The position numbers and the translations under genes were made by a program. From assembly GCF_001590865.1 (NCBI RefSeq), contig NZ_BBUY01000009.1, positions 128,620-192,619 on the forward strand: 64,000 nt of DNA. Reading direction: 5' to 3'. This document shows positions 16,762 through 24,213 of the stretch, one piece after another (the stretch's first letter is position 1; each line of letters begins with the position of its first letter). This DNA comes from Streptomyces sp. NBRC 110611. Lineage in GTDB: Bacteria; Actinomycetota; Actinomycetes; Streptomycetales; Streptomycetaceae. Under the pieces are notes generated by a model. The model did no database searches. It was not told the origin of the DNA and saw nothing but the letters and a program-made list of their open reading frames with translations.

Positions 16762-17586
16762 GTGACAGAGCCAGTGGTGCGGATCCCGGGCGCGAAGGTC
16801 GCGCTGTCCACGGCCTCGGTGTATCCGGAGTCGACGGCGACGGCCTTCGAGATCGCCGCGCGGCTGGGCTACGACGGTGTCGAGGTCATGGTGTGGACCG
16901 ACCCTGTCAGCCAGGACATCGAGGCGCTGCGCCGGCTCTCCGACTACCACGGTGTACCGGTCCTGGCGGTGCACGCGCCCTGCCTGCTGATCACCCAGCG
17001 GGTCTGGTCCACCGACCCCTGGGTCAAACTGCAGCGTGCCCGTACGGCCGCGGAGAAGCTGGGCGCCTCGACCGTGGTCGTCCACCCGCCGTTCCGCTGG
17101 CAGCGCAGCTACGCCCGGGAGTTCGTCCGCGGGGTGTGGCGGATGGCCGGGGAGACGGACGTACGGTTCGCCGTCGAGAACATGTATCCGTGGCGCTACC
17201 GGGACCGCGAGATGCTGGCGTACGCGCCGGACTGGGACCCCACCAAGGAGGACTACCGGCACTTCACCGTCGACCTCTCGCACACCGCCACCGCGCGCAG
17301 CGACGCGCTGGCGATGGTGGAGCGGATGGGCGACCGGCTGGGGCACGTCCACCTCGCCGACGGAAACGGTTCTGCGAAGGACGAGCATCTGGTGCCGGGC
17401 CGCGGCGGCCAGCCCTGTGCCGAGGTGCTGGAGCGGCTGGCCGCCACCGGTTTCGACGGGCATGTGGTCATCGAGGTCAATACCCGTCGCGCGATGTCCG
17501 CCGCCGAACGCGAGGCCGACCTGGCCGAGGCGCTGGCCTTCACCCGGCTCCACCTGGCCTCGCCGTCCCGGGTGCCGGGCACCTGA
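16762..17586 (+). CDS. Sugar phosphate isomerase/epimerase-like TIM-barrel protein
   Basis: A 274-aa protein of the xylose-isomerase-like AP-endonuclease-2 superfamily. Conserved acidic/His metal ligands appear as GYDGVEVMVW near residue 36, LAVHAP, VVHPPF, FAVENMYPW, TVDLSHTA, HVHLADG and VIEVNTR near the C-terminus. The barrel-strand metal sites (E, H, D/H, E) are complete, so it is probably an active metal-dependent isomerase or epimerase; the substrate is unknown. GTG start, apparently leaderless. Followed by a hairpin and then ilvD. Confidence 0.82.
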   Translation: MTEPVVRIPGAKVALSTASVYPESTATAFEIAARLGYDGVEVMVWTDPVSQDIEALRRLSDYHGVPVLAVHAPCLLITQRVWSTDPWVKLQRARTAAEKLGASTVVVHPPFRWQRSYAREFVRGVWRMAGETDVRFAVENMYPWRYRDREMLAYAPDWDPTKEDYRHFTVDLSHTATARSDALAMVERMGDRLGHVHLADGNGSAKDEHLVPGRGGQPCAEVLERLAATGFDGHVVIEVNTRRAMSAAEREADLAEALAFTRLHLASPSRVPGT

Positions 17587-17616
17587 CGGCTACGAGGGCG
17601 TTCGCACCCCCGCCCG

Positions 17617-17641
17617 GGCCTCCGCACCGGATACGGAGGCC
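17617..17641 (+). terminator. Hairpin between the isomerase gene and ilvD
   Basis: Perfect 8-bp stem GGCCTCCG / CGGAGGCC with a 9-base loop about 30 bases after the isomerase stop. No T-tract, as is common in actinobacteria. Confidence 0.5.
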
Positions 17642-17769
17642 GTTCACACCCCGGGCACGCGTCTCATATACCGGAGTCCGGTGTCCAGATCCCGGATCAA
17701 GCGCGTAACCTCGGTCTCAGCTGCTACGCATACGTTTTCGTGTTTCCCGTCCCGAGGGAGTGACCCGTC

Positions 17770-19620
17770 ATGCCCGAGCTGAGGTCCCGCACCGTTACCC
17801 ACGGCCGCAACATGGCGGGCGCCCGCGCCCTGATGCGGGCCTCGGGCGTAGCGAGCGAGGACATCGGCAAGCCGGTCATCGCGGTCGCCAACTCGTTCAC
17901 CGAGTTCGTGCCGGGGCACACCCACCTCGCCCCAGTCGGCCGGATCGTCTCCGACGCCATCCTGGCCGCCGGCGCCGTCCCCCGCGAGTTCAACACCATC
18001 GCCGTGGACGACGGCATCGCGATGGGCCACGGCGGCATGCTCTACTCGCTCCCCTCCCGCGACCTGATCGCGGACAGCGTCGAGTACATGGTGGAAGCCC
18101 ACTGCGCCGACGCGCTGATCTGCATCTCCAACTGCGACAAGATCACCCCGGGCATGCTGATGGCCGCGATGCGCCTCAACATCCCGGTCGTCTTCGTCTC
18201 CGGCGGCCCGATGGAGGCCGGCCAGGCCACCCTCGTCGACGGTACGGTCCGCAAGCTCGACCTGATCAACGCGATCGTCGACTCGGTCAACGACCAGGTC
18301 TCCGACGAGGACGTCCTCCGCATCGAGGAGAACGCCTGCCCCACCTGCGGCTCCTGCTCCGGCATGTTCACCGCCAACTCGATGAACTGCCTGACGGAGG
18401 CCATCGGCCTGAGCCTCCCCGGCAACGGCTCGGTGCTCGCCACCCACACCGCCCGCCGCGCGCTGTACGAGAACGCCGGGCGCACGGTCGTGGAGATCAC
18501 CAAGCGCTACTACGAGGACGGCGACGAGTCCGTCCTGCCGCGCAACATCGCCACCCGCGCCGCCTTCGAGAACGCCATGGCCCTCGACATCGCCATGGGC
18601 GGCTCCACCAACACCATCCTCCACCTCCTGGCCGCCGCCCAGGAGGCCGACCTCGGCTACGACCTCAAGGACATCGACGCCGTCTCGCGCCGCGTCCCCT
18701 GCCTGGCGAAGGTCGCCCCGAACGTCGCGCCCGGCGGCACGTACTACATGGAGGACGTGCACCGCGCCGGCGGCATCCCCGCCATCCTCGGCGAGCTCCA
18801 CCGGGGCGGTCTGCTCAACGAGGACGTGCACACCGTCCACGCCGCCTCGCTCGCCGAGTGGCTCAAGACCTGGGACGTGCGCGGGGGTTCGCCGTCCGCC
18901 GAGGCCGTCGAGCTGTTCCACGCCGCGCCCGGCTGCCGGCGCTCCGCGACCGCGTTCTCGCAGTCCGAGCGCTGGGAGAGCCTGGACCTGGACGCCGCGG
19001 GCGGCTGTATCCGCGACGTCGCCCACGCCTACTCCGCGGACGGCGGCCTGGCGGTCCTCAAGGGCAACATCGCGGCGGACGGCTGCGTCGTGAAGACGGC
19101 CGGTGTCGACGAGTCGATCTGGACCTTCGAGGGCCCGGCCGTCGTCTGCGAGTCGCAGGAGGAGGCCGTCGACAAGATCCTCGCCAAGCAGGTCAAGGAG
19201 GGCGACGTCGTCGTCATCCGCTACGAGGGCCCGAAGGGCGGCCCGGGTATGCAGGAGATGCTCTACCCGACGTCGTTCCTCAAGGGCCGCGGTCTGGGCA
19301 AGGCGTGCGCCCTGGTCACCGACGGGCGCTTCTCCGGCGGTACGTCCGGCCTCTCCATCGGCCACGCCTCGCCCGAGGCGGCCTCCGGCGGCACCATCGC
19401 CCTCGTCGAGGACGGCGACCGCATCCGCATCGACATCCCCCGCCGGTCGATCGAGCTCCTTGTGGACGAGGCAGAGCTGACGCGCCGTCGAGAGGCCCTC
19501 GGCGGCGTCTACGCCCCCAAGTCCCGCGAGCGCAAGGTCTCGGCGGCCCTGCGCGCGTACGCGGCGATGGCCACCAGTGCGGACAAGGGCGCGGTCCGGG
19601 ACGTGTCGAAGCTGGGCTGA
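17770..19620 (+). CDS. ilvD: Dihydroxy-acid dehydratase IlvD
   Basis: Fe-S enzyme of branched-chain amino acid biosynthesis; dehydrates 2,3-dihydroxy-isovalerate/-3-methylvalerate to the 2-keto acids. It has the family signatures SNCDKITPGM (cluster Cys), CPTCGSCSGMFTANSMN, and near the C-terminus TDGRFSGGTSGLSIGH. Length 616 aa is the normal long form. The ATG at 17770 lies after GGGAGTGA (ribosome-binding site). A core housekeeping gene that marks the end of the conserved block before accessory DNA begins. Confidence 0.97.
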   Translation: MPELRSRTVTHGRNMAGARALMRASGVASEDIGKPVIAVANSFTEFVPGHTHLAPVGRIVSDAILAAGAVPREFNTIAVDDGIAMGHGGMLYSLPSRDLIADSVEYMVEAHCADALICISNCDKITPGMLMAAMRLNIPVVFVSGGPMEAGQATLVDGTVRKLDLINAIVDSVNDQVSDEDVLRIEENACPTCGSCSGMFTANSMNCLTEAIGLSLPGNGSVLATHTARRALYENAGRTVVEITKRYYEDGDESVLPRNIATRAAFENAMALDIAMGGSTNTILHLLAAAQEADLGYDLKDIDAVSRRVPCLAKVAPNVAPGGTYYMEDVHRAGGIPAILGELHRGGLLNEDVHTVHAASLAEWLKTWDVRGGSPSAEAVELFHAAPGCRRSATAFSQSERWESLDLDAAGGCIRDVAHAYSADGGLAVLKGNIAADGCVVKTAGVDESIWTFEGPAVVCESQEEAVDKILAKQVKEGDVVVIRYEGPKGGPGMQEMLYPTSFLKGRGLGKACALVTDGRFSGGTSGLSIGHASPEAASGGTIALVEDGDRIRIDIPRRSIELLVDEAELTRRREALGGVYAPKSRERKVSAALRAYAAMATSADKGAVRDVSKLG

Positions 19621-19672
19621 GCGGCACTCAGGCCGGCAGAACAAATGCCCGAATCGCGGCTATAAGCAGTGA

Positions 19673-19678
19673 GATACT
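19673..19678 (+). promoter_or_regulatory. -10 box GATACT for the small Zn-ribbon gene, leaderless
   Basis: GATACT is followed by six bases (GCCGCC) and the ATG at 19685. A TATAAG word lies a little upstream. Confidence 0.45.
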
Positions 19679-19684
19679 GCCGCC

Positions 19685-19870
19685 ATGATGCTTGAGGAGC
19701 CTGGCCCCGCGGATGCATTGGCCGCGGTCACCACGCACGTCTGCGACTGCAGCGCCGTCGTCGAGGGCCTGCACGGCAGATGGGCCTGCACAGCCTGCGG
19801 CCGTGTGTCCCCGTACCTGGAACCCCCGCAGGGCTGGCAGTCGGAGCCCGGTTACGCGGACTGGAAGTGA
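19685..19870 (+). CDS. Small Zn-ribbon-like protein, unknown function
   Basis: A 61-aa protein with two Cys pairs, CDCS near residue 19 and CTACGR near residue 36, typical of a minimal zinc ribbon. The end (YLEPPQGWQSEPGYADW) is aromatic and acidic. Its 3' end overlaps the end of the convergent DUF397 gene by 19 bases. I do not know a function. The apparent leaderless promoter and good codon usage support it as a real gene. Confidence 0.55.
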   Translation: MMLEEPGPADALAAVTTHVCDCSAVVEGLHGRWACTACGRVSPYLEPPQGWQSEPGYADWK

Positions 19871-20214
19871 GGCACCGCCTTCACGAACGATGACCAGGCG
19901 GCGGCACCGAAGATGAGCGCGGGGCCGCCGGGGTTCTTGCTGTCGCGGACGGGGACGAGGGCGGGGTGGTTGTCGGCGACCTCGACGCACTGGCCGCCGT
20001 CCTGGTTGCTGTACGAGCTCTTGCGCCAGGTGGCGGCGGCGAGGAAGTCGTCGGAGACCTCGATGCACTCGCCGCCGTCCGGGTTGCTGTAGCTGGACTT
20101 GCGCCAGGTGGCGTCGGCGAGGCAGTCGTCGGCGACCTCGACGCACGCGCCGCCGTCCTGGTTGCTGTAGCTGGACTTGCGCCAGGTGACAGTGCTCAGG
20201 TCGATGGTTCGCAC
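19852..20214 (-). CDS. Triple-repeat DUF397 protein
   Basis: A 120-aa protein with three consecutive copies of the DUF397 signature TWRKSSYSN-DGG-CVEV (residues about 9, 36 and 62), followed by the usual VRDSKNPGGPALIF and an aromatic tail. DUF397 proteins are usually one copy of about 60-70 aa and are encoded next to an XRE-type regulator, where they act as its antagonist or partner (WhiJ/AbaA-like loci in Streptomyces). Here the start overlaps the stop of the XRE gene by 19 bases, so they are translationally coupled. The triplication is unusual. Confidence 0.88.
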   Translation of the reverse strand: MRTIDLSTVTWRKSSYSNQDGGACVEVADDCLADATWRKSSYSNPDGGECIEVSDDFLAAATWRKSSYSNQDGGQCVEVADNHPALVPVRDSKNPGGPALIFGAAAWSSFVKAVPHFQSA

Positions 20215-21038
20215 GGCACTTCCTCCAACGTCTGGATGATGAACTTCCGCGAGTCGGCCGGGCTCAACGCCAGGTCTCGCACCGCATCGTACGCGTGTTG
20301 CAGACGCTCAACCGACTCTGATTCCTGGACGAGTTCGCCCGAGTATCCGGTCTCCACCCATGCCGCGGTGCGACCACCCGGGAGCCTCAGGAACATGGTG
20401 TCGGTGTTCGACAGAGCATGGGGACCAGCTTCAGACAGTACGACCTGAATGGTGATGTTCGGCCGCTCCCCCATGGCCACGAGGTGCTCCAACTGCTTCC
20501 GCCACTCGTCAGCGTCAGTGAGCGGCGTGCGCAGCACAGCCTCGGACAGGATGGTGCGGAACTGCGGCGGGTTGTCCGCATTCAGCACCTCGCAGCGCCC
20601 TATACGGGCATCGACCTGCCGCGTCAGCTCGTCGCCGCTGAGTCCGCCCGCCGCGAGCAAGGCGCGCGCATAGCCCGGCGTCTGGAGCAGTCCGGGAAGG
20701 ACGCTCACGGCGTAGTGCCAAAGGCTCACCGCCTGGGACTCCAGGAACATGTAGCGCCGGTAACGCTCCTTGAATTGCGTGGGGTCTGCGGCCGCCAACT
20801 CCCACAGGGCCAGCAGCAGTCCAGGCGTTCCGTAGTGCTGGTCGAGGGCCTCGGCGACCTCCGGGCTGCCGATCGTCTGCCCGCTCTCCAGCTTCCCGAA
20901 GAGGGACGCGTCCCAGCCCAGCGCCTTGCCGAGCTGCCGCAGGCTCTCGCCTCGCTGTGTGCGCATTAACCGCAACTCCTCCGCGTAGCGTCGGCGCGGC
21001 TCCAGGCTTCGGCCGGTGACGGTTGTCCTCGGTGGCAT
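20196..21038 (-). CDS. XRE-family regulator with DUF5753 (Scr1/WhiJ-like)
   Basis: A 280-aa DNA-binding protein: an N-terminal helix-turn-helix (ELRLMRTQRGESLRQLGKALGWDASLFGKLESGQ, described here by its ends only as residues about 21-54) and a C-terminal DUF5753 domain, including LPGLLQTPGYARALL. Together with the DUF397 protein and the divergent 73-aa gene it forms the common streptomycete three-gene arrangement related to whiJ and abaA, which affects development and antibiotic production. Codon 24 is TTA (20967-20969), so translation should need the bldA tRNA and occur late in growth. Confidence 0.9.
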   Translation of the reverse strand: MPPRTTVTGRSLEPRRRYAEELRLMRTQRGESLRQLGKALGWDASLFGKLESGQTIGSPEVAEALDQHYGTPGLLLALWELAAADPTQFKERYRRYMFLESQAVSLWHYAVSVLPGLLQTPGYARALLAAGGLSGDELTRQVDARIGRCEVLNADNPPQFRTILSEAVLRTPLTDADEWRKQLEHLVAMGERPNITIQVVLSEAGPHALSNTDTMFLRLPGGRTAAWVETGYSGELVQESESVERLQHAYDAVRDLALSPADSRKFIIQTLEEVPCEPST

Positions 21039-21208
21039 GGCGACCTCCTCTGTGGAAGGTGTGGAATTAACGGTTCCGGGCGTAGAGCTACGGCCCGGAT
21101 CTGTGGGGCAGTCCCCATCGCTGGCCCATGCTCGTAATGGCCGGAATACTCACGGTAGTTGGGCTCCGGCGTGCCATGCAGCGGAACGGCAGACGGGAGC
21201 GGCACCAA

Positions 21209-21430
21209 ATGACCACAGAAGCCCACACGACAGAACCGCGCTCGGCGGCGCAGGAGGCGTGCGACGAGCTGGCCGCCGCACTCGCGGAGGCCGGCATCGT
21301 GCTGCCCTCGCTGGGCGTCGATCTCGTGACGTACAGCAGTCAGCGGCCGTCCGTGCTGATCGAGCTGGGGCGTTGCAATGTGGCGACGGCGCGTCGGCTC
21401 GTCGCGGCGCTCGCGAAGGCGGCCAGGTGA
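21209..21430 (+). CDS. 73-aa AbaA/whiJ-locus small protein
   Basis: Starts MTTEAHTTEP after an ACGGGAGCGG ribosome-binding region and ends with NVATARRLVAALAKAAR, a composition and pattern (L..ALAEAGI.LPSL..D) that I associate with small genes divergent from XRE/DUF397 pairs in Streptomyces. Function unknown. An in-frame upstream extension to 21128 lacks a ribosome-binding site and reads like promoter DNA, so I use the inner ATG. Confidence 0.65.
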   Translation: MTTEAHTTEPRSAAQEACDELAAALAEAGIVLPSLGVDLVTYSSQRPSVLIELGRCNVATARRLVAALAKAAR

Positions 21431-21560
21431 GCGGCGGCCGCCTCCCCTACGTCTCCCCGGCGTGCCATGTGGGCAGGCACGGGAGGTGCGACAAGGGTGT
21501 GCCCGAGCCGGGGATCGGCGTCGTGCCCGGGGTTCGGCGCGAGGTCTGTGTCTGTGACTG

Positions 21561-22307
21561 TCATGGCGAACCCGCGCCGGGGGCCTGCCGGTTCGCCGGG
21601 GGCTTCGTGGGCGATGCGGCCTGGGCGAGGAGGCCGTCGACGAACGTGCGGAGTCCCTGGGGGTAGGTGTCGCGTGCGGCCAGTGCGGGCCATTGGTCGC
21701 CGATGGCGGCCAGGTACGGCACCTGGGACGTGTCGAGGCTGCTGAAGAAGGTGTCGCTGTAGACGGGGGGCTCGCCGCCGGCCTGCCGGTGGGCGGTGCG
21801 GGCGCGTACGAGGATCTCGCCGACGGTGTAGTACCAGACGCCGCGGAAGAGGTCGACGGCCTGCGCGGGGGTGCATCCGCAGTCGCCGGCTCCGGCCACG
21901 ATGGTTTCGACCATCCACAGCGCCGAGGCGTCCAGGAGGCCGACGAACCCGTCGATGGTGAGGACTTCCGCGGCCCATGGCCAGGCGGCGAGGGCGTCAT
22001 GCATCGCGGTGGCGGCCGCGACGATGCGGTCCCGGGGGGCGTCGGCCGGCTGGGGGCGCTCGATGTGGCCGATGTAGTCGTTGAGCAGGAGGACCAGCAG
22101 GTCCTCCTTGTTCCGGATGTGGTGGTACAGGGTCGTCGCCCCGACTCCGGTCTCGGCGGCCAGCCGGCGGATGGTCAGCTTCTCCCAGCCGTCCCGGTCG
22201 ATGAGCCGGCGGGCCGCCGCCAGGATCTGCGCACGGGAGGTCAGGGGCGGCCGGCCGGTGCGGCCGTGCGGTGCGTGCGGTGTGGTCGGTGCGGGGGGTC
22301 GGGGCAT
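21561..22307 (-). CDS. TetR-family repressor, probably of the adjacent MFS efflux gene
   Basis: A 248-aa regulator with an N-terminal helix-turn-helix (AETGVGATTLYHHIRNKEDLL at about residues 45-65) and a C-terminal TetR_C-type ligand domain rich in aromatic residues. It is divergent from a DHA2-type efflux pump gene, the standard arrangement for a drug-responsive repressor. The start at 22307 follows a Pro/His-rich leader; a longer upstream version would run into the promoter and the palindromic operator. Three Cys lie close together in the ligand domain (GDCGCTP). Confidence 0.85.
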   Translation of the reverse strand: MPRPPAPTTPHAPHGRTGRPPLTSRAQILAAARRLIDRDGWEKLTIRRLAAETGVGATTLYHHIRNKEDLLVLLLNDYIGHIERPQPADAPRDRIVAAATAMHDALAAWPWAAEVLTIDGFVGLLDASALWMVETIVAGAGDCGCTPAQAVDLFRGVWYYTVGEILVRARTAHRQAGGEPPVYSDTFFSSLDTSQVPYLAAIGDQWPALAARDTYPQGLRTFVDGLLAQAASPTKPPANRQAPGAGSP

Positions 22308-22430
22308 CGCCCCATCATGCCGTCGGCTTCCCGGCGCCGCGAACTGGGTGAGTTCTGCTGTCTTCTGCGCTGCGGACCGGTGCGAGTTCTGCCGTTTCCG
22401 TTTGTGGCGGCCGGTCCCGTGGTAGTTTCG

Positions 22431-22440
22431 GAACATGTTC
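22431..22440. promoter_or_regulatory. Palindrome GAACATGTTC, likely TetR operator
   Basis: Perfect 10-bp palindrome inside a near-symmetric stretch (TTTCG-GAACATGTTC-GAAAA) between the divergent TetR and MFS genes, 37 bases before the MFS start. It sits just after a -10-like TAGTTT (22423-22428), where a bound repressor would block transcription. Confidence 0.65.
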
Positions 22441-22477
22441 GAAAAATTAGTCGGGAGCGCCCAGGGCGGAGTCCGCG

Positions 22478-23947
22478 ATGACCGATAGTTCGCTGAGCGG
22501 GACGAAGAGGTCGAGTGCCCGGCCGGGGCTCATACTCGCCGCGGTGGCCGTCGTCCAGTTCATGGTGTCGCTGGACCTGTCGGTCGTGAACGTCGGACTC
22601 CCGCAGATCGCCGCCGGCCTCGGCTTCAGCGCCATGGGCCTGACCTGGGTGATCCACGCCTACGCCCTCACCTTCGGCGGGCTGCTCCTCCTGGGCGGCA
22701 AGGCCGCCGACCGGTACGGCCGCAGGCGCGTCCTGCTGCTCGGGCTCGGCCTGTTCGGCCTCGCCTCTCTCGTCGGCGGGTTCGCCCAGGAACCCGGCCA
22801 TCTCGTCGCCGCCCGGGCGGCACAGGGCGTCGGGGCCGCCGCGCTGGCTCCGGCCGCACTGGCGCTGCTGACCGCGACGTTCCCCAGCGGCAAGCCCCGT
22901 ATCCGGGCCTTCGGGGTGTGGAGCGCGATGAACGCCGCCGGAGGCGCCTTCGGCGTGCTGATCGGCGGCGTGCTCACCGAGTACGCCAGCTGGCGCTGGG
23001 TGATGTTCGTGAACGTGCCGATGGCCGCCGTCGCGCTGGCGCTGGCCTGGCGCGCCGTCGCCGCCACCCCGCCGAACACCCGCAGCGGCCGTCCGGACGT
23101 GCTCGGTGCCGTCCTGGCCACGGCGGGGATGACCCTGCTGGTGTTCGGTGTCGTGCGCACCGACCAGTACGCGTGGACCTCGCCGGTCACCCTGACGACG
23201 CTGGCGGTCGCCGTCGCGCTGCTGGTCGCGTTCGTCCTCGTCGAGCGGACCACGTCCCGCGAACCGCTGGTCCGGCTCGGCCTGTTCGCCAACCGCTCGG
23301 TCGCCGGCGCGAACTCCTACAACCTCCTGGTCGGCGCGGCGATGGCCTCGGCCTTCTACTTCGTGTCGCTCTACCTCCAGCGCGTGCTCGGGCAGGGGCC
23401 GGCGATGACCGGGATCATGTACCTGCCGCTCGCCCTCGGTGTGGTCGTCGGCTCCTTCCTCGCCATCAAACTCGGGTACCGGCTCGCTCCCCGCACGCTG
23501 CTGATCGGCGGCGGGCTGGTGACCGCGGCCGGGTTCGCCTGGTTCGGTCTGATCAGCTCCGACGGCACCTTCGCCGTCGATGTCCTCGGCCCCTCGATCG
23601 TCACCGCCGTCGGCTTCGGGCTCTGCCTCGGGCCGGTGGTCTCCACCGCCACCGCCGGCGTCGAGCCCCACGAGGTCGGCACCGCCTCGGGTCTGCTCAA
23701 CAGTGCGCGCCAGATCGGCGCCGCCCTCGGACTGGCCGCCCTCGGCACCGCGTCCCACGACCGCACCGGCCCGGTCGTCACCCCCGAGACCCTCAACGAC
23801 GGCTACGCGCTCGGCCTGACGCTCGGCGCCGGGCTCCTGGTCGCCGCCGTCCTCATCGCCCTCACCGTCCTGCCCCGGACCGGCCCGCCGGCGCCGGCCG
23901 GGCGGCAGACCGAGGAGGAGCGTGACCTGCTCCCCGCCCGGGAGTGA
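22478..23947 (+). CDS. DHA2-family (EmrB/QacA-type) MFS multidrug efflux transporter
   Basis: A 489-aa proton-driven exporter with about 14 membrane helices. Motif A is seen as GGKAADRYGRRRVLLLG, motif C-like as GVWSAMNAAGGAFGVLIGG, and the first helix carries LDLSVVNVGLPQI, where Asp is the typical DHA2 motif D1 residue. Located next to its presumed TetR repressor and directly left of the biosynthetic locus, it could export the cluster product, but a strong terminator separates it from the biosynthetic operon, so it may be an unrelated resistance gene. Confidence 0.92.
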   Translation: MTDSSLSGTKRSSARPGLILAAVAVVQFMVSLDLSVVNVGLPQIAAGLGFSAMGLTWVIHAYALTFGGLLLLGGKAADRYGRRRVLLLGLGLFGLASLVGGFAQEPGHLVAARAAQGVGAAALAPAALALLTATFPSGKPRIRAFGVWSAMNAAGGAFGVLIGGVLTEYASWRWVMFVNVPMAAVALALAWRAVAATPPNTRSGRPDVLGAVLATAGMTLLVFGVVRTDQYAWTSPVTLTTLAVAVALLVAFVLVERTTSREPLVRLGLFANRSVAGANSYNLLVGAAMASAFYFVSLYLQRVLGQGPAMTGIMYLPLALGVVVGSFLAIKLGYRLAPRTLLIGGGLVTAAGFAWFGLISSDGTFAVDVLGPSIVTAVGFGLCLGPVVSTATAGVEPHEVGTASGLLNSARQIGAALGLAALGTASHDRTGPVVTPETLNDGYALGLTLGAGLLVAAVLIALTVLPRTGPPAPAGRQTEEERDLLPARE

Positions 23948-23951
23948 CCAC

Positions 23952-23989
23952 GGGAGCCGGCGGTCCGGGGACCAGGACCGCCGGCTCCC
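23952..23989 (+). terminator. Strong hairpin terminator after the MFS gene
   Basis: A perfect 15-bp stem beginning GGGAGCCGGCGGTCC, with an 8-base loop, starts four bases after the MFS stop. It is the clearest terminator in the window and marks the left edge of the biosynthetic locus. Confidence 0.9.
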
Positions 23990-24030
23990 CCCCCCGTAAC
24001 TGTCAGGCATTGGTTTCTCCATTCCGTGCA

Positions 24031-24094
24031 TGTAAAACGCATGGCGACGGATGTGAAGTGAACATGTCGCCATGGGCCATCCGGCTGCTAGCGT
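24031..24094 (+). promoter_or_regulatory. Putative promoter/operator region of the biosynthetic operon
   Basis: Contains TGTAAAACGCAT at 24031-24042, shared as TGTGAAACGCAT with the carbamoyltransferase promoter; a 9-bp inverted repeat CATGGCGAC (24040-24048) / GTCGCCATG (24066-24074); and a -10-like TAGCGT at 24089-24094, a hexamer also found upstream of 56976. About 120 bases of leader would separate this -10 from the GTG at 24214. Confidence 0.45.
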
Positions 24095-24213
24095 CACTAT
24101 CGCTTTCCGTATGTCAGGGACGGGCGGGAAGCGGCACATTCATGTTCGTGACGCGATGGACCGATGCCGTGCGCCGGTGACCGGCGTGGGTGGCCAAACG
24201 GGGGAGATGCATT

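Noticed and set aside
21431..21560. Extra gene between the 73-aa gene and TetR
   Set aside because: Only 130 bases, with no start/ribosome-binding combination; looks like a plain convergent spacer.
24190..24213. Earlier GTG start for the transglutaminase-like gene
   Set aside because: No ribosome-binding site upstream of 24190, whereas GGGGGAG is correctly spaced for 24214.
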